Assembly (NCBI GenBank): GCA_018780035.1
Contig: JADMKE010000004.1
Span: 303,776-367,775 of the forward strand
Direction of reading: 5' to 3'
From: Candidatus Sericytochromatia bacterium
GTDB lineage: Bacteria; Cyanobacteriota; Sericytochromatia; UBA7694
DNA length: 64,000 bases
The translations under genes were made by a program, and so were the position numbers. The notes under the pieces were generated by a model. That model ran no database searches and was not told the DNA's origin. It was given only the letters and a program-made list of their open reading frames with translations. Numbering within the stretch: the first letter of the stretch is position 1; each line of letters opens with the position of its first letter. Shown piece by piece: positions 35,409-43,657 of the stretch.

Positions 35409-36429
35409 CGTCGTGGAGATATTCATCCAAACGCTTGCGCTGTCCATAATAATGCAGTTTGCGCAGGGCTTTGGCTTCGATCTGGCGGATGCGTTCACGG
35501 GTCACGCCCATCTTGGCGCCGATTTCAGCCAAAGAGCAAGGACGATCATCGTTGATGCCATAGCGCATGGTCAAAATTTCGCGTTCTCTGGGAGAGAGGG
35601 TATCCAATAATTCTTGGATATCTTCCGAGAGCATTTTGTCGATCACCGTTTTGGTGGGATGGACACTGTACTCATCTTCGATTAAATCGACCAAGCTGCG
35701 ATCATCATCGGGACCAATCGGCGTGGCCAAAGAGACCGTGCGTTTGACGACCCGTTTGAGCTGCCGAATTTTGCTCAAAGGCAGGCCTGCGGCAGTTGCT
35801 AATTCTTCGTCAGAAGGATAATGGCCCAGTTCAAACGTCAACTGGCGCCGAATTTTTTTCAAGCGTTGAATCGCTTCGGTGGCATGGACGGGCAGACGGA
35901 TATTCCGTCCTTTATCCGCAATCGCGCGGGTAATCGCCTGTCGAATCCACCAGGTGGCATAGGTACTGAACCGATAGCCTTTTTTATAATCGTATTTTTC
36001 CACGGCCCGAATCAAACCGGTATTGCCCTCTTGGATCAAGTCCAGCAAGGGCAAGCCCAAGTCACAGTAGCGCTTAGCGATACTCACCACCAGACGCAGA
36101 TTTGCAATAATCAAGTGATTTTTGGCTTGGATATCATTTTTTTCAATGCGCTTCGCCAGATCAATTTCTTCTTTGGCGGTCAGCAAGGGGGTTTTACCAA
36201 TGGAGTTCAGATAAACCTGGATAGAACTGATGTCATCTTCACGATTCAGGTCTTTGGTAGAGAGATCGATATCGAGAGACTCAACCTTGTCACCGTCTTC
36301 TGCTTTGAGATCGTCGTTAAAAACATCGTCGTCGTCTTCGGGGGTTGTTGCTACTGCTGCGGTTTCTTCGGTTAATTCGTCATCCATGAGTTCGTCTTCC
36401 ACCGTTAAGCTATTTGATTTGCTTCTCAT
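35401..36429 (-). CDS. RNA polymerase sigma-70 factor (group 1/2 type)
   Basis: 342 residues. An acidic N-terminus (about 1-60) replaces a full region 1.1. Regions 1.2 ([20 protein letters not shown]), 2 ([21 protein letters not shown] and [17 protein letters not shown]), 3 and 4 ([30 protein letters not shown]) are complete. The promoter-melting [14 protein letters not shown] is fully conserved. It may be the primary sigma factor or a close group 2 relative; only a genome-wide view would tell. An A/T-rich region upstream has a TATAAT (36494-36489) on its strand. Confidence 0.93.
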   Translation of the reverse strand: MRSKSNSLTVEDELMDDELTEETAAVATTPEDDDDVFNDDLKAEDGDKVESLDIDLSTKDLNREDDISSIQVYLNSIGKTPLLTAKEEIDLAKRIEKNDIQAKNHLIIANLRLVVSIAKRYCDLGLPLLDLIQEGNTGLIRAVEKYDYKKGYRFSTYATWWIRQAITRAIADKGRNIRLPVHATEAIQRLKKIRRQLTFELGHYPSDEELATAAGLPLSKIRQLKRVVKRTVSLATPIGPDDDRSLVDLIEDEYSVHPTKTVIDKMLSEDIQELLDTLSPREREILTMRYGINDDRPCSLAEIGAKMGVTRERIRQIEAKALRKLHYYGQRKRLDEYLHDDA

Positions 36430-36488
36430 TCCTGAATGTCAACGTACTCCTCATTTTTAAAATATAAGACACAAAGTACAGCCCATAT

Positions 36489-36494
36489 ATTATA
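36489..36494 (-). promoter_or_regulatory. Candidate -10 element of the sigma-factor operon
   Basis: TATAAT on the minus strand, 59 bases before ATG 36429. No convincing -35. The 254-bp region 36430-36683 between the divergent genes is A/T rich. Confidence 0.4.
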
Positions 36495-36670
36495 AGATTT
36501 GGATGCCAGAAGTTTATGAAAACGTTAATGTAATCTGCAAAAAGAAGCTGCGAGCGACTCCAAATCCAAATGAATGCTGCAACCATTGATCTTATCACAA
36601 ACATAAAAAATAAGTCAAAGTGACCCGTCAAGTTTTTTGGGTTAAAATTTTTTGCTTAAACCAGATCCGT

Positions 36671-36676
36671 TATAAT
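36671..36676 (+). promoter_or_regulatory. -10 element with leaderless geometry
   Basis: TATAAT ends 7 bases before ATG 36684, so transcription would begin at the start codon. AGGG lies only one base from the ATG, too near to act as a Shine-Dalgarno. No good -35 hexamer. Confidence 0.5.
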
Positions 36677-36683
36677 TTAGGGC

Positions 36684-38231
36684 ATGGATCATTTTGTTTA
36701 TCGTCTTGCCAGAGGCATTTTTTTGACTGCCTTGGTTTTGTTTTTTCTCGCCATCTCTCCGGCTTGGGCCTTGCTGTCACTGCCCTCTCCCAACCCCGAC
36801 TCCCGCCTGACTGACCTTTCCGAAAAGCTGTCAGAGGTTTATTTGCAAAGCATGGCCAGCCGCTTGGAGCGTTACCCTTTTGAAGTCAGGGCTGTTTTTT
36901 TGCCTCAAACCCAAGGCGTCAATTTGGCTTTTTACGCCGAAAAACTCTTTCGCCACTGGCACATGCCAGAAAAATCGATGTTATTGGCGGTGGCGCTGGA
37001 TCGGCGCAAAATCGGTGTGCATATTGGGAAAGCTCTCAAGGCAGAGTTGAAACAGGCCGCTTCAAGTGAGATCAGCTTGCCCGCTAAATCAACCCCGGCT
37101 CAGAAATCCCCTTCGGCTTCTCGTTCACCAGAGCAAGAGCAGGATCATCTTGAATTATTGCCTGGGGTTGTGGACGATATGGCCAAGTCATTTACTGCCA
37201 AGGGCCCTTCTTCTGCCCGGCCTTCACAGCCTCCGATTGCGTCGTCTCCTGCTCTTGAGCAAATGGTCGACAGCAATACCGAAACAGGAAACCCTCTGGA
37301 GTCTCCGCGTTCAACCCGCTCACAAAATCTCTTACCGATTTTTCTGCTCTTGGGCTTTTTACTGCTTTCGGGCCTGTCAGCCTGGGTGCTCCGGTTTTGG
37401 CAGCGCCAAAAAGCCCAAAAAGATCTGATCGCCAAATTTTCTTTGGAGGGGCAGGCCAGTTTTAATCAAATTGAAACCGTCTATGCCCGCCTTGATAGTC
37501 TGCTGCCGCAGTTTCATGGCTATCAAGGCGAGACCCATGATAAATTAAAGCTCTTTTTAAGAGAATTGACTCATTTGCAAAATCGCTATGATCAGATTTT
37601 TGATTCTTTTGAAGATCAGGTGCAATTGCTGGTTCATCCACAGGCGCAATCGGAGGCTTTGGATTTTTTCCAATCCCTCGAAAGTGATTTGGAAAAGGGG
37701 CTGGCGTTGTTTCAGCAGGCCCAAACAGTCTTAAAGAATTTAACCGAACTCAAGCAAAAAAACGCCTCCCAATTGGCAACTTTGCAGACCCAAAAAAATC
37801 ATTTTAGCCAAGAGTTATATGAGCTGCGCAAATTGCATCCCCAGCTTAAATTGGTTCGGCTTTCACCTGTTTTTCAAAGGTACCATGAGCAATTAAAGCA
37901 AATGGAATTGAGCAATAACCGTGATCCCATGCGGGTTGAAAAAGAGCTGCAAGACTGGCAAAAAGAGCTGCGTAAATTGGAGCGGGATCTGCAGTCTTTG
38001 CCCCATCTCTGGTTGCAGTTTAATGGCGATTTGCGCAAACGGATTGAAGGTTTGCAGAAACGCAGCGAGAGCAAAACCCTGCTTTCGGCCCAACAAAACA
38101 AATTACTGCAGGAAGTACAGCACCTCCATAAAAATATGTTGCAAGCGATTGAACAGGGGGATTTGGAGCGCATTAACCAATTAAATGAGGTTTTTACACT
38201 CAAGCTACAGGGCCTTGAAGCTCAGATTTAA
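36684..38231 (+). CDS. TPM-domain membrane protein with coiled-coil cytoplasmic part
   Basis: 515 residues. A signal peptide (about 1-29, ending in SPAWA) precedes a TPM domain (about 50-125: VNLAFYAEKLFRHWHM, LLAVALDRRKIGVHIGKAL). A Ser/Pro-rich linker (about 130-210) leads to a membrane helix (215-234), then about 270 residues of coiled coil. TPM domains appear in the YgcG family and in a photosystem repair protein of plants. The part after the helix resembles the protein at 28483. It ends 4 bp into a convergent small gene. Confidence 0.75.
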   Translation: MDHFVYRLARGIFLTALVLFFLAISPAWALLSLPSPNPDSRLTDLSEKLSEVYLQSMASRLERYPFEVRAVFLPQTQGVNLAFYAEKLFRHWHMPEKSMLLAVALDRRKIGVHIGKALKAELKQAASSEISLPAKSTPAQKSPSASRSPEQEQDHLELLPGVVDDMAKSFTAKGPSSARPSQPPIASSPALEQMVDSNTETGNPLESPRSTRSQNLLPIFLLLGFLLLSGLSAWVLRFWQRQKAQKDLIAKFSLEGQASFNQIETVYARLDSLLPQFHGYQGETHDKLKLFLRELTHLQNRYDQIFDSFEDQVQLLVHPQAQSEALDFFQSLESDLEKGLALFQQAQTVLKNLTELKQKNASQLATLQTQKNHFSQELYELRKLHPQLKLVRLSPVFQRYHEQLKQMELSNNRDPMRVEKELQDWQKELRKLERDLQSLPHLWLQFNGDLRKRIEGLQKRSESKTLLSAQQNKLLQEVQHLHKNMLQAIEQGDLERINQLNEVFTLKLQGLEAQI

Positions 38232-38485
38232 TGCCAACCCATTTGCCATTTATCGGCATTTTTGAGTGCTTTCCAGTGGATTTTATAAAAGCGGTGGGAT
38301 TGAATGGCTTCTATTTCTAACTCTTCGGATTGCGTTTCCACCCAATCATGCACCACAAAGTGTTTCTCTTGGTTTTGCGGTTGTAGAGCGGTCCATTTTG
38401 ACCCAGGCAACTTCAAACGGCTGAAGCGGTTGGGGGGCCGAGGGGGACGAGGAGGGGTTATTCTGCTTCTGGGACGCTGTCTCAT
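38228..38485 (-). CDS. TIGR02450-family small tryptophan-rich protein
   Basis: 85 residues from ATG 38485. After an Arg/Pro-rich N-terminus it shows the family pattern LPGSKWTALQP, EKHFVVHDW, and a C-terminal LKNADKWQMGWH. The family has conserved Trp and His residues and no known function. It overlaps the convergent TPM gene by 4 bp. The longer frame starts at TTG 38521 and is less likely. Confidence 0.75.
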   Translation of the reverse strand: MRQRPRSRITPPRPPRPPNRFSRLKLPGSKWTALQPQNQEKHFVVHDWVETQSEELEIEAIQSHRFYKIHWKALKNADKWQMGWH

Positions 38486-38527
38486 ATCTCTTTGATAGCA
38501 CAGATTATTAGCCTGATTCAAGTCACG

Positions 38528-38561
38528 AAAAAACAGCCCACCAATTATGAATTGGCAGGCT
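38528..38561 (-). terminator. Intrinsic terminator
   Basis: On the minus strand AGCC and GGCT enclose CCAATT and AATTGG with a 3-base loop and a 2-base internal bulge, followed by TTTTTT. It lies 20 bp after the YbjN-like gene at 38582. Confidence 0.75.
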
Positions 38562-38581
38562 TGTTTGGCGAACCCGTCAGT

Positions 38582-39022
38582 TTAAACGTCGCTTAATTGG
38601 GCGTCGATATGGCGCTGACCATTGGAAAGAGTGGCGACCATCTCATCGAGCGAGTCGGCATATTCCAAGACGGAGTCCACGACAAAACAGAAAGTGTCAA
38701 AGGACAACTCATCTGCAGGCATACGGTATTTGAGGATAACCTGATTATCTACCAGGGCGAATTTACCAAAGACATCTGCGACGTTCCAATTGAGCAGAGT
38801 CTTGTAAAGGGCCAATTCACTTTCAGAGCTGAGCTGAATATTATGGGCAATTGCCCCATGAAAATCAAGAAAGACATGATTGTCAAACTCAGAAAGGTAA
38901 AGCACCACTGCAGCACTGCCACGTGTCAGGAGATATTCACCTTCGTTTTCGGTGTAGTCTGCGCCCAGACGCTGAAAATAGAGCTCAATACGGTGTCTCA
39001 GGGCATCTAATAAAATACTCAT
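38582..39022 (-). CDS. YbjN-domain protein (paralogue of 26740)
   Basis: 146 residues from ATG 39022 (MSILLDALRHRIE). YbjN-type pattern: YLLTRGSAAVVLYL, VFGKFALVDNQVILKYRM and a C-terminal helix DSVLEYADSLDEMVATL. It matches the 26740 protein over the first strand pair (YRLIRGSA versus YLLTRGSA) and the tail. It has its own terminator. Diverges from the RapZ-YvcK gene across a 209-bp region holding tandem repeats. The longer GTG start (39052) is less likely. Confidence 0.7.
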   Translation of the reverse strand: MSILLDALRHRIELYFQRLGADYTENEGEYLLTRGSAAVVLYLSEFDNHVFLDFHGAIAHNIQLSSESELALYKTLLNWNVADVFGKFALVDNQVILKYRMPADELSFDTFCFVVDSVLEYADSLDEMVATLSNGQRHIDAQLSDV

Positions 39023-39100
39023 CTTTCGTCCACCTTTCCTGTTGATTTCCACATGTCCAGCTGCTACTCTGCTTTAACATGGCTATGTGCAATTGCGAGC

Positions 39101-39163
39101 GAGCCGAGTAAGCATCGAGCAGAGTAAGCATTGTGTACAAGCGATCCGATACAAGCGATTCGA
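39101..39163. repeat. Two adjacent short tandem duplications
   Basis: GAGCCGAGTAAGCAT (39101) and GAGCAGAGTAAGCAT (39117) repeat with a 16-bp period; TACAAGCGATCCGA (39136) and TACAAGCGATTCGA (39150) repeat with a 14-bp period. Each pair differs at one base. They lie between the divergent YbjN and RapZ-YvcK genes. The second copy of the first pair can also pair with TACTCTGCT at 39065-39073. Confidence 0.85.
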
Positions 39164-39231
39164 CATGCGGCTTTACGGCCCCATTTCAAACAAAAGCATT
39201 TTACCACAAAAAGACGCGCAAAAAAAACACC

Positions 39232-41109
39232 GTGATTTTTTCCAAAGATACATTTCAATTCATTGTCGTAACAGGGGCCTCTGGCGCTGGTAAGACCATG
39301 GTTTTACGCCATCTGGAAGACCTCGGGTATTTTTGTGCCGACAATATGGTCCCCGCTCTTTTAGGGGCCTTCGTGGACTTGATTTCCACCCAGTTCAACC
39401 GCATTGCTGTGGTCATGGATTTGCGGGGGGGGGCTTTTTTTGACGAACTTTCAGGCTGCTTACACACCCTCAAAGAACACGGTTTTGTCTACCGCATTCT
39501 GTTTTTAGAGGCCAGTGATGAAGTGTTGGTGCGGCGCTTCAGTGAGACACGGCGACGCCATCCCTTGCAACACGAAGACATGAGTCTGCTTGAAAGTATT
39601 CAGCAGGAAAAAGAGCGCCTGCGGGATATCCGCGAACAGGCGGATATTGTGCTAAACACTTCCCAGATGCAGGCTGCAGAACTCAGACAGGCCATCTCTG
39701 AGCATTTAACGGGTCAAGCAGAGTCCCAGCAAGGCCTGGTGATTACCGTGACCTCGTTTGGCTATCGCTATGGTATTCCCATGGATGCCGATCTTACTTT
39801 TGACGTGCGTTTTTTACCCAATCCCTATTATAATCCTGATTTGCGCTCGTTTACAGGCCTTGAAAGGCCTGTGCGTGAATATGTGCTGGGCAAAGAGGTG
39901 ACTCAGGAATTTATCCGCCGCTTTTTTGACTTTATGGCCTATCTGATTCCCCATTACCGCCAAGAGGGAAAAAGCAATTTGACCGTCGCCATTGGCTGTA
40001 CGGGGGGGCGCCACCGTTCCGTGGCGATTACCCGCGAGCTTAGTCGGGTTTTGCGTGAGCAAAATTATTATGTCTTGGAAAAGCACCGGGATATCAGCAA
40101 AGATCAGGCCCGCTATCAGGCTGATCGCAAGCAACGGGCTGAAGATATGTCCTTGGTTGCATTGGGTGGGGGAACGGGTTTGTCTACCCTTTTGCGCGGG
40201 TTTAAAAAGGTCTTTCATGATATTACTGCGATTGTCACGGTCTCTGATGATGGGGGCAGCAGTGGCCGTTTGCGCCGAGAAATGGGTATTATTGCACCGG
40301 GTGATTTGCGCAATTGTCTGACAGCCTTGGCTGATGAAGAAGGCCTCTTAACGGCTTTGTTTAATTACCGCTTTCAGCACGAAAGCAGTGATTTAGAAGG
40401 TCACAGCTTTGGCAATCTCTTTTTGACAGCCATGGCTGAAGTTGTTGGCGACTTTCAGCGTGCGATTCAAGAGTCCAGCAAGGTATTGGCGATTGGCGGG
40501 CGGGTTTTGCCAATCTCATTGGACAATCTCACCTTACAGGCCCGCATGCAAGATGGAACCGTTGTGGTTGGGGAGTCCGCGATCACCTGTTATGGGGGGC
40601 AGATCGAACAGATTCAGCTTTTGGGTGAAAATACCCGCCCTCTGCCAGAGGCCTTGGATGCCATTCGACGCGCTGATGCGGTGATTTTGGGCCCCGGCAG
40701 TTTATATACCAGCGTGATTCCCCATCTGCTTTTCCCAGAGGTGGTCGAAGCAATTGTCAATCATTCGGGCCCCCGGATTTTTATCTGCAATATTATGAGC
40801 CAATTGGGTGAAACCTCGGGTTATCACGTGCATGATTATATCGAAACCCTGTATCTACATGCTGGGCAGCGTGATTGGCTGGACTATGTTTTGGTCAATA
40901 CCCAAAAGCCAGATCCCAATCTGATTGCCCGATATGCAGAGGAGCAATCTCAGCCGGTTTTAATTGAGCCGGCAGGCATGCAAGCTTTGACCCTTCAAAT
41001 GGTCAGTGGAGACTATCTTAGCCAAGAAAACTATATTCGCCATTCCCCAGAAAAGCTTGCTCAGGCAATTCGATTGCTTGTGCAAGAATGGTTTTTCCCT
41101 GCTGGCTAG
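39232..41109 (+). CDS. rapZ-yvcK: RapZ-YvcK fusion protein
   Basis: One frame of 625 residues joins two proteins usually encoded side by side. Residues 1-305 are RapZ/YvcJ: Walker A GASGAGKT at 15-22, LEDLGYFCADNMVPALL, and the C-terminal VAIGCTGGRHRSVAI. Residues 306-625 are YvcK/CofD-like: VALGGGTGLSTLLRG, TVSDDGGSSGRLRREMG, PGDLRNCLTAL. RapZ controls glucosamine-6-phosphate synthase via small RNAs in enterobacteria; YvcK affects cell wall precursors and binds UDP-sugars. The open frame extends to GTG 39133 through duplicated DNA; GTG 39232 is preferred by homology. Neither has a good SD. A G9 run (39425-39433) lies in the RapZ part. An internal ATG (40147) stands at the YvcK start. Confidence 0.93.
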   Translation: MIFSKDTFQFIVVTGASGAGKTMVLRHLEDLGYFCADNMVPALLGAFVDLISTQFNRIAVVMDLRGGAFFDELSGCLHTLKEHGFVYRILFLEASDEVLVRRFSETRRRHPLQHEDMSLLESIQQEKERLRDIREQADIVLNTSQMQAAELRQAISEHLTGQAESQQGLVITVTSFGYRYGIPMDADLTFDVRFLPNPYYNPDLRSFTGLERPVREYVLGKEVTQEFIRRFFDFMAYLIPHYRQEGKSNLTVAIGCTGGRHRSVAITRELSRVLREQNYYVLEKHRDISKDQARYQADRKQRAEDMSLVALGGGTGLSTLLRGFKKVFHDITAIVTVSDDGGSSGRLRREMGIIAPGDLRNCLTALADEEGLLTALFNYRFQHESSDLEGHSFGNLFLTAMAEVVGDFQRAIQESSKVLAIGGRVLPISLDNLTLQARMQDGTVVVGESAITCYGGQIEQIQLLGENTRPLPEALDAIRRADAVILGPGSLYTSVIPHLLFPEVVEAIVNHSGPRIFICNIMSQLGETSGYHVHDYIETLYLHAGQRDWLDYVLVNTQKPDPNLIARYAEEQSQPVLIEPAGMQALTLQMVSGDYLSQENYIRHSPEKLAQAIRLLVQEWFFPAG

Positions 41110-42266
41110 CGTGTTTGTTTGGATGGGTCGACACCCAAGACCCTTAAGACTTCGCCCAATTCCAAGGGAATGCCTTCATAAGAGATAAATGATACTTTGC
41201 CTTTAGTGAGCATATTCTTCCGTTGCTCTAAGTCATGGGTGCTAAAAAATTCTTTTACTTCGAGCAGATTATACCCGCCCGCCTTGCGCAACATAATATG
41301 GGCAATACCCAAGTTGTCCAAGGCCTCAAATGAAATTTCTTCTGGCAAGAGTGGTCGAAAAGTGGGGGTGGCTTGATCCAAAAATGGCCGTATATTTTTG
41401 CGAGGGAACAAATCCGGCTCTGCTTGTAAATGGGGTTCTGATAACGGGGGGGGGATTGTTTTGAGTACAGGGACTTCGGGCTCTTCTGTAGATTCTATTG
41501 CTTCTGAGATTTTGTCTTGAAACTCTATTTCTGTTTCCTCTGCCGCTATTTGCTCCACAGCGGAAAGGGCTGTCTGCATTTTGGACTGTTGCATGAGCAG
41601 TTCTTCCCAAAAGAGGGAGATTTCTTGCTTTCTTAATTGCATACACTCCAAAAAAATGCTTGAGAAACCCATATTTTGGAAGAGCAGCAGGCTTTCCAGC
41701 AAAGGGGTCTTATGGGCAGGAATTCCCACATTGACCAAAATATCTGAAATTAAATAACGCACGCGTTGTAATGGCTCCAAAGCTGTTCGTATTTCTGCTT
41801 GGGTTTCCGCTTCTTGCTCATGGGTCTTCCAAACCATAAACATTGGGATCACCCGCCGAAATGTACTGTCAGGATACAGTTTTGGCGATGAATCCAAGAG
41901 ACTCAGTAAGAGATATAATTGTTGCTCGACGGGGGTTTTCGAGCGTTTTTCTGAGAGATAATCGTAAATACCAGACAGGCCCCTGTAAGCCAGATAGCTG
42001 AGTAATTGGTATTTATTGGTAAAATAGCGATAAACAGATGCTTCGGTGGATTGCATTTGTTCAGCCAGCTTGCGGAAAGTGAGGCGCTCCAACCCCTGTT
42101 CGACCAAAAACTCAAGGGCGACGTCAATTAATTTGGTTCCCAAGCGACTGGATTCAGGGTTTTTGCGGAAGAGCGGTACTTTTGTTTGAGCACCAGTATA
42201 AGAAGCGAGCATTGAAAAAGACCCTTGTCTAGAAAATCGCTGTTTTGAAGAGCTATTTACAACCAT
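41106..42266 (-). CDS. TetR-family transcriptional regulator with long C-terminal extension
   Basis: 386 residues, longer than the usual 190-220 for TetR. A TetR DNA-binding domain lies at about 43-90 (LTFRKLAEQMQSTEASVYRYFTNKYQL). The regulatory domain follows, then an acidic linker and a C-terminal part of about 80 residues unlike standard TetR proteins. A C9 run on the coding strand (41446-41454) lies in the linker. It is convergent with RapZ-YvcK (4-bp overlap) and divergent from the amt gene across 181 bp. Its ligand is unknown. Confidence 0.85.
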   Translation of the reverse strand: MVVNSSSKQRFSRQGSFSMLASYTGAQTKVPLFRKNPESSRLGTKLIDVALEFLVEQGLERLTFRKLAEQMQSTEASVYRYFTNKYQLLSYLAYRGLSGIYDYLSEKRSKTPVEQQLYLLLSLLDSSPKLYPDSTFRRVIPMFMVWKTHEQEAETQAEIRTALEPLQRVRYLISDILVNVGIPAHKTPLLESLLLFQNMGFSSIFLECMQLRKQEISLFWEELLMQQSKMQTALSAVEQIAAEETEIEFQDKISEAIESTEEPEVPVLKTIPPPLSEPHLQAEPDLFPRKNIRPFLDQATPTFRPLLPEEISFEALDNLGIAHIMLRKAGGYNLLEVKEFFSTHDLEQRKNMLTKGKVSFISYEGIPLELGEVLRVLGVDPSKQTR

Positions 42267-42447
42267 TAATAATCCTTATTATACCCAATGAAGAAAGATA
42301 ATAATCCATGAATGAATTTTTTAGCAAGAGAAATTATTATGTTTTTAAAATAATCGATAATTCGCTTTAAAATTGCTTTTTTTGTTTATTTTCGGCTTGT
42401 ATATAATTTTTTGGGGTTTTGAGCCTAAATTGTGTCACAATAGAAAT

Positions 42448-43419
42448 ATGTTTTTGAAATCTTTTTCCGATAGGCTGCTTATTTGCTTATTTATGGCGGG
42501 AGCATTTCTCCTCCTGGCCTGTGTTTCACCTGCTTTTGCTAACCCACACCGCATGACTTTTTCCGAAGCTGATCGCCTTTGGTTGATGATTTCTGCGGCT
42601 TTGGTGTTTTCGATGCAAACAGGTTTTCTTTGTTTGGAAACAGGTCTGGCCCGCAGCAAACACGTGGCTGCTGTGGCCCTTAAAAACGTGGCTGATTGGT
42701 GTGTGGCGGGTATTTGTTTCTATCTGGTGGGTTTTGGCTTGATGTTTGGCCACAGTATTGGTGGGTTCGCAGGGGCGGATCTCTTTGCTTTTACCCATTT
42801 GGAGATGCCCGATGCCTTGCCTTTGGGTATTCTCTTTTTTCTCTTCCAATTGGCGTATGCGGGTACGGCGACAACGATTGTTTCTGGTGCGATGGCCGAA
42901 CGCACCGCTTTTATTCCCTATATTTTGGCTGCGATGGTCGTCAGTTCCCTGATCTTCCCTGTTTTTGGGCATTGGGTCTGGGGGGATTTGTTTTTCGAAA
43001 GCAACCATGCTTGGCTGAAACAACTGGGCTATGTCGATTTTGCGGGTGCCAGTGTCGTGCATATTATTGGGGGAACAGTCTCTCTGATTGGTATTTGGAT
43101 GGTGGGGCCCCGTTTGGGGCGTTTTGACCGCAACGGACAGATGCGCAAGTTTGAACCCTCCAATGTTGCCTTGGCTGGTTTGGGGGTCTTGGCTCTGTGG
43201 TTGGGTTGGTGGGGGTTCAACGGCGGGAGTTTGCTGCAGTTCAAATCTTCGCAGGTTGCCATGATTATCGTCAACACCAATTTGGCCGGGGCAGCTGGTG
43301 CTTTGAGCGCCTATTTGCATGCGGCTTTGTTCCAAAAGCAACGCGATATGATGGAAAAACTGATTGGCGGAACCTTGGGTGGATTGGTCGCTGTAACTGC
43401 TTTGGCTCAAAACTATTGA
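42448..43419 (+). CDS. Ammonium transporter family protein, C-terminally truncated
   Basis: 323 residues, against about 400-450 for complete Amt proteins. ATG 42448 gives a signal peptide (ending SPAFA) as in AmtB precursors; the open frame reaches TTG 42373. Amt features seen: ADRLWLMISAALVF, GFLCLETGLARSKH, and the first pore histidine in GASVVHIIGGTVSLIG. The sequence ends at GTLGGLVAVTALAQNY with a stop, before the helices that carry the second pore histidine. Other frames downstream show no Amt continuation. The GFLCLETGLARSK form recalls the Amt-like sensor group. It may be non-conducting or a decaying gene. Confidence 0.85.
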   Translation: MFLKSFSDRLLICLFMAGAFLLLACVSPAFANPHRMTFSEADRLWLMISAALVFSMQTGFLCLETGLARSKHVAAVALKNVADWCVAGICFYLVGFGLMFGHSIGGFAGADLFAFTHLEMPDALPLGILFFLFQLAYAGTATTIVSGAMAERTAFIPYILAAMVVSSLIFPVFGHWVWGDLFFESNHAWLKQLGYVDFAGASVVHIIGGTVSLIGIWMVGPRLGRFDRNGQMRKFEPSNVALAGLGVLALWLGWWGFNGGSLLQFKSSQVAMIIVNTNLAGAAGALSAYLHAALFQKQRDMMEKLIGGTLGGLVAVTALAQNY

Positions 43420-43479
43420 AAGCAATTGCTTTTACAAAATAGGCGAAGTGCTTTATTGGTGCTAAAAACACCCATTTTT

Positions 43480-43495
43480 AATAGTAAATACTATT
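43480..43495. promoter_or_regulatory. Short inverted repeat, possible operator
   Basis: AATAGTA and TACTATT are separated by two bases in the A/T-rich 238-bp gap between the amt homologue and the porin gene. It could bind a dimeric regulator; no T-run follows, so it is not a terminator. Confidence 0.35.
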
Positions 43496-43657
43496 TGTCA
43501 AATCTTGCTCAATAATGCCCCAGTTTTGTTATTCAAGATGATGATGAAGTGTAGATACCAAATAATACAAAACGCAGACGTACTCAGTGGGTTGTGAAAA
43601 CGTAAACTGCCCACGACTCAAATTTTCATAATTTATAGTGAAGGGGAATACACCTGA

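Noticed and set aside
39133..39231. 33-residue extension of RapZ-YvcK
   Set aside because: It translates duplicated DNA, has no SD and no homology; RapZ begins just before the Walker A motif.
42373..42447. Longer N-terminus of the amt homologue from TTG 42373
   Set aside because: It would add a hydrophobic stretch before a complete signal peptide; ATG 42448 gives a normal Amt precursor.
43419..43432. Palindrome AAAGCAATTGCTTT just after the amt stop as terminator
   Set aside because: No T-run of useful length follows and the stem has no loop; it could at most be weak.
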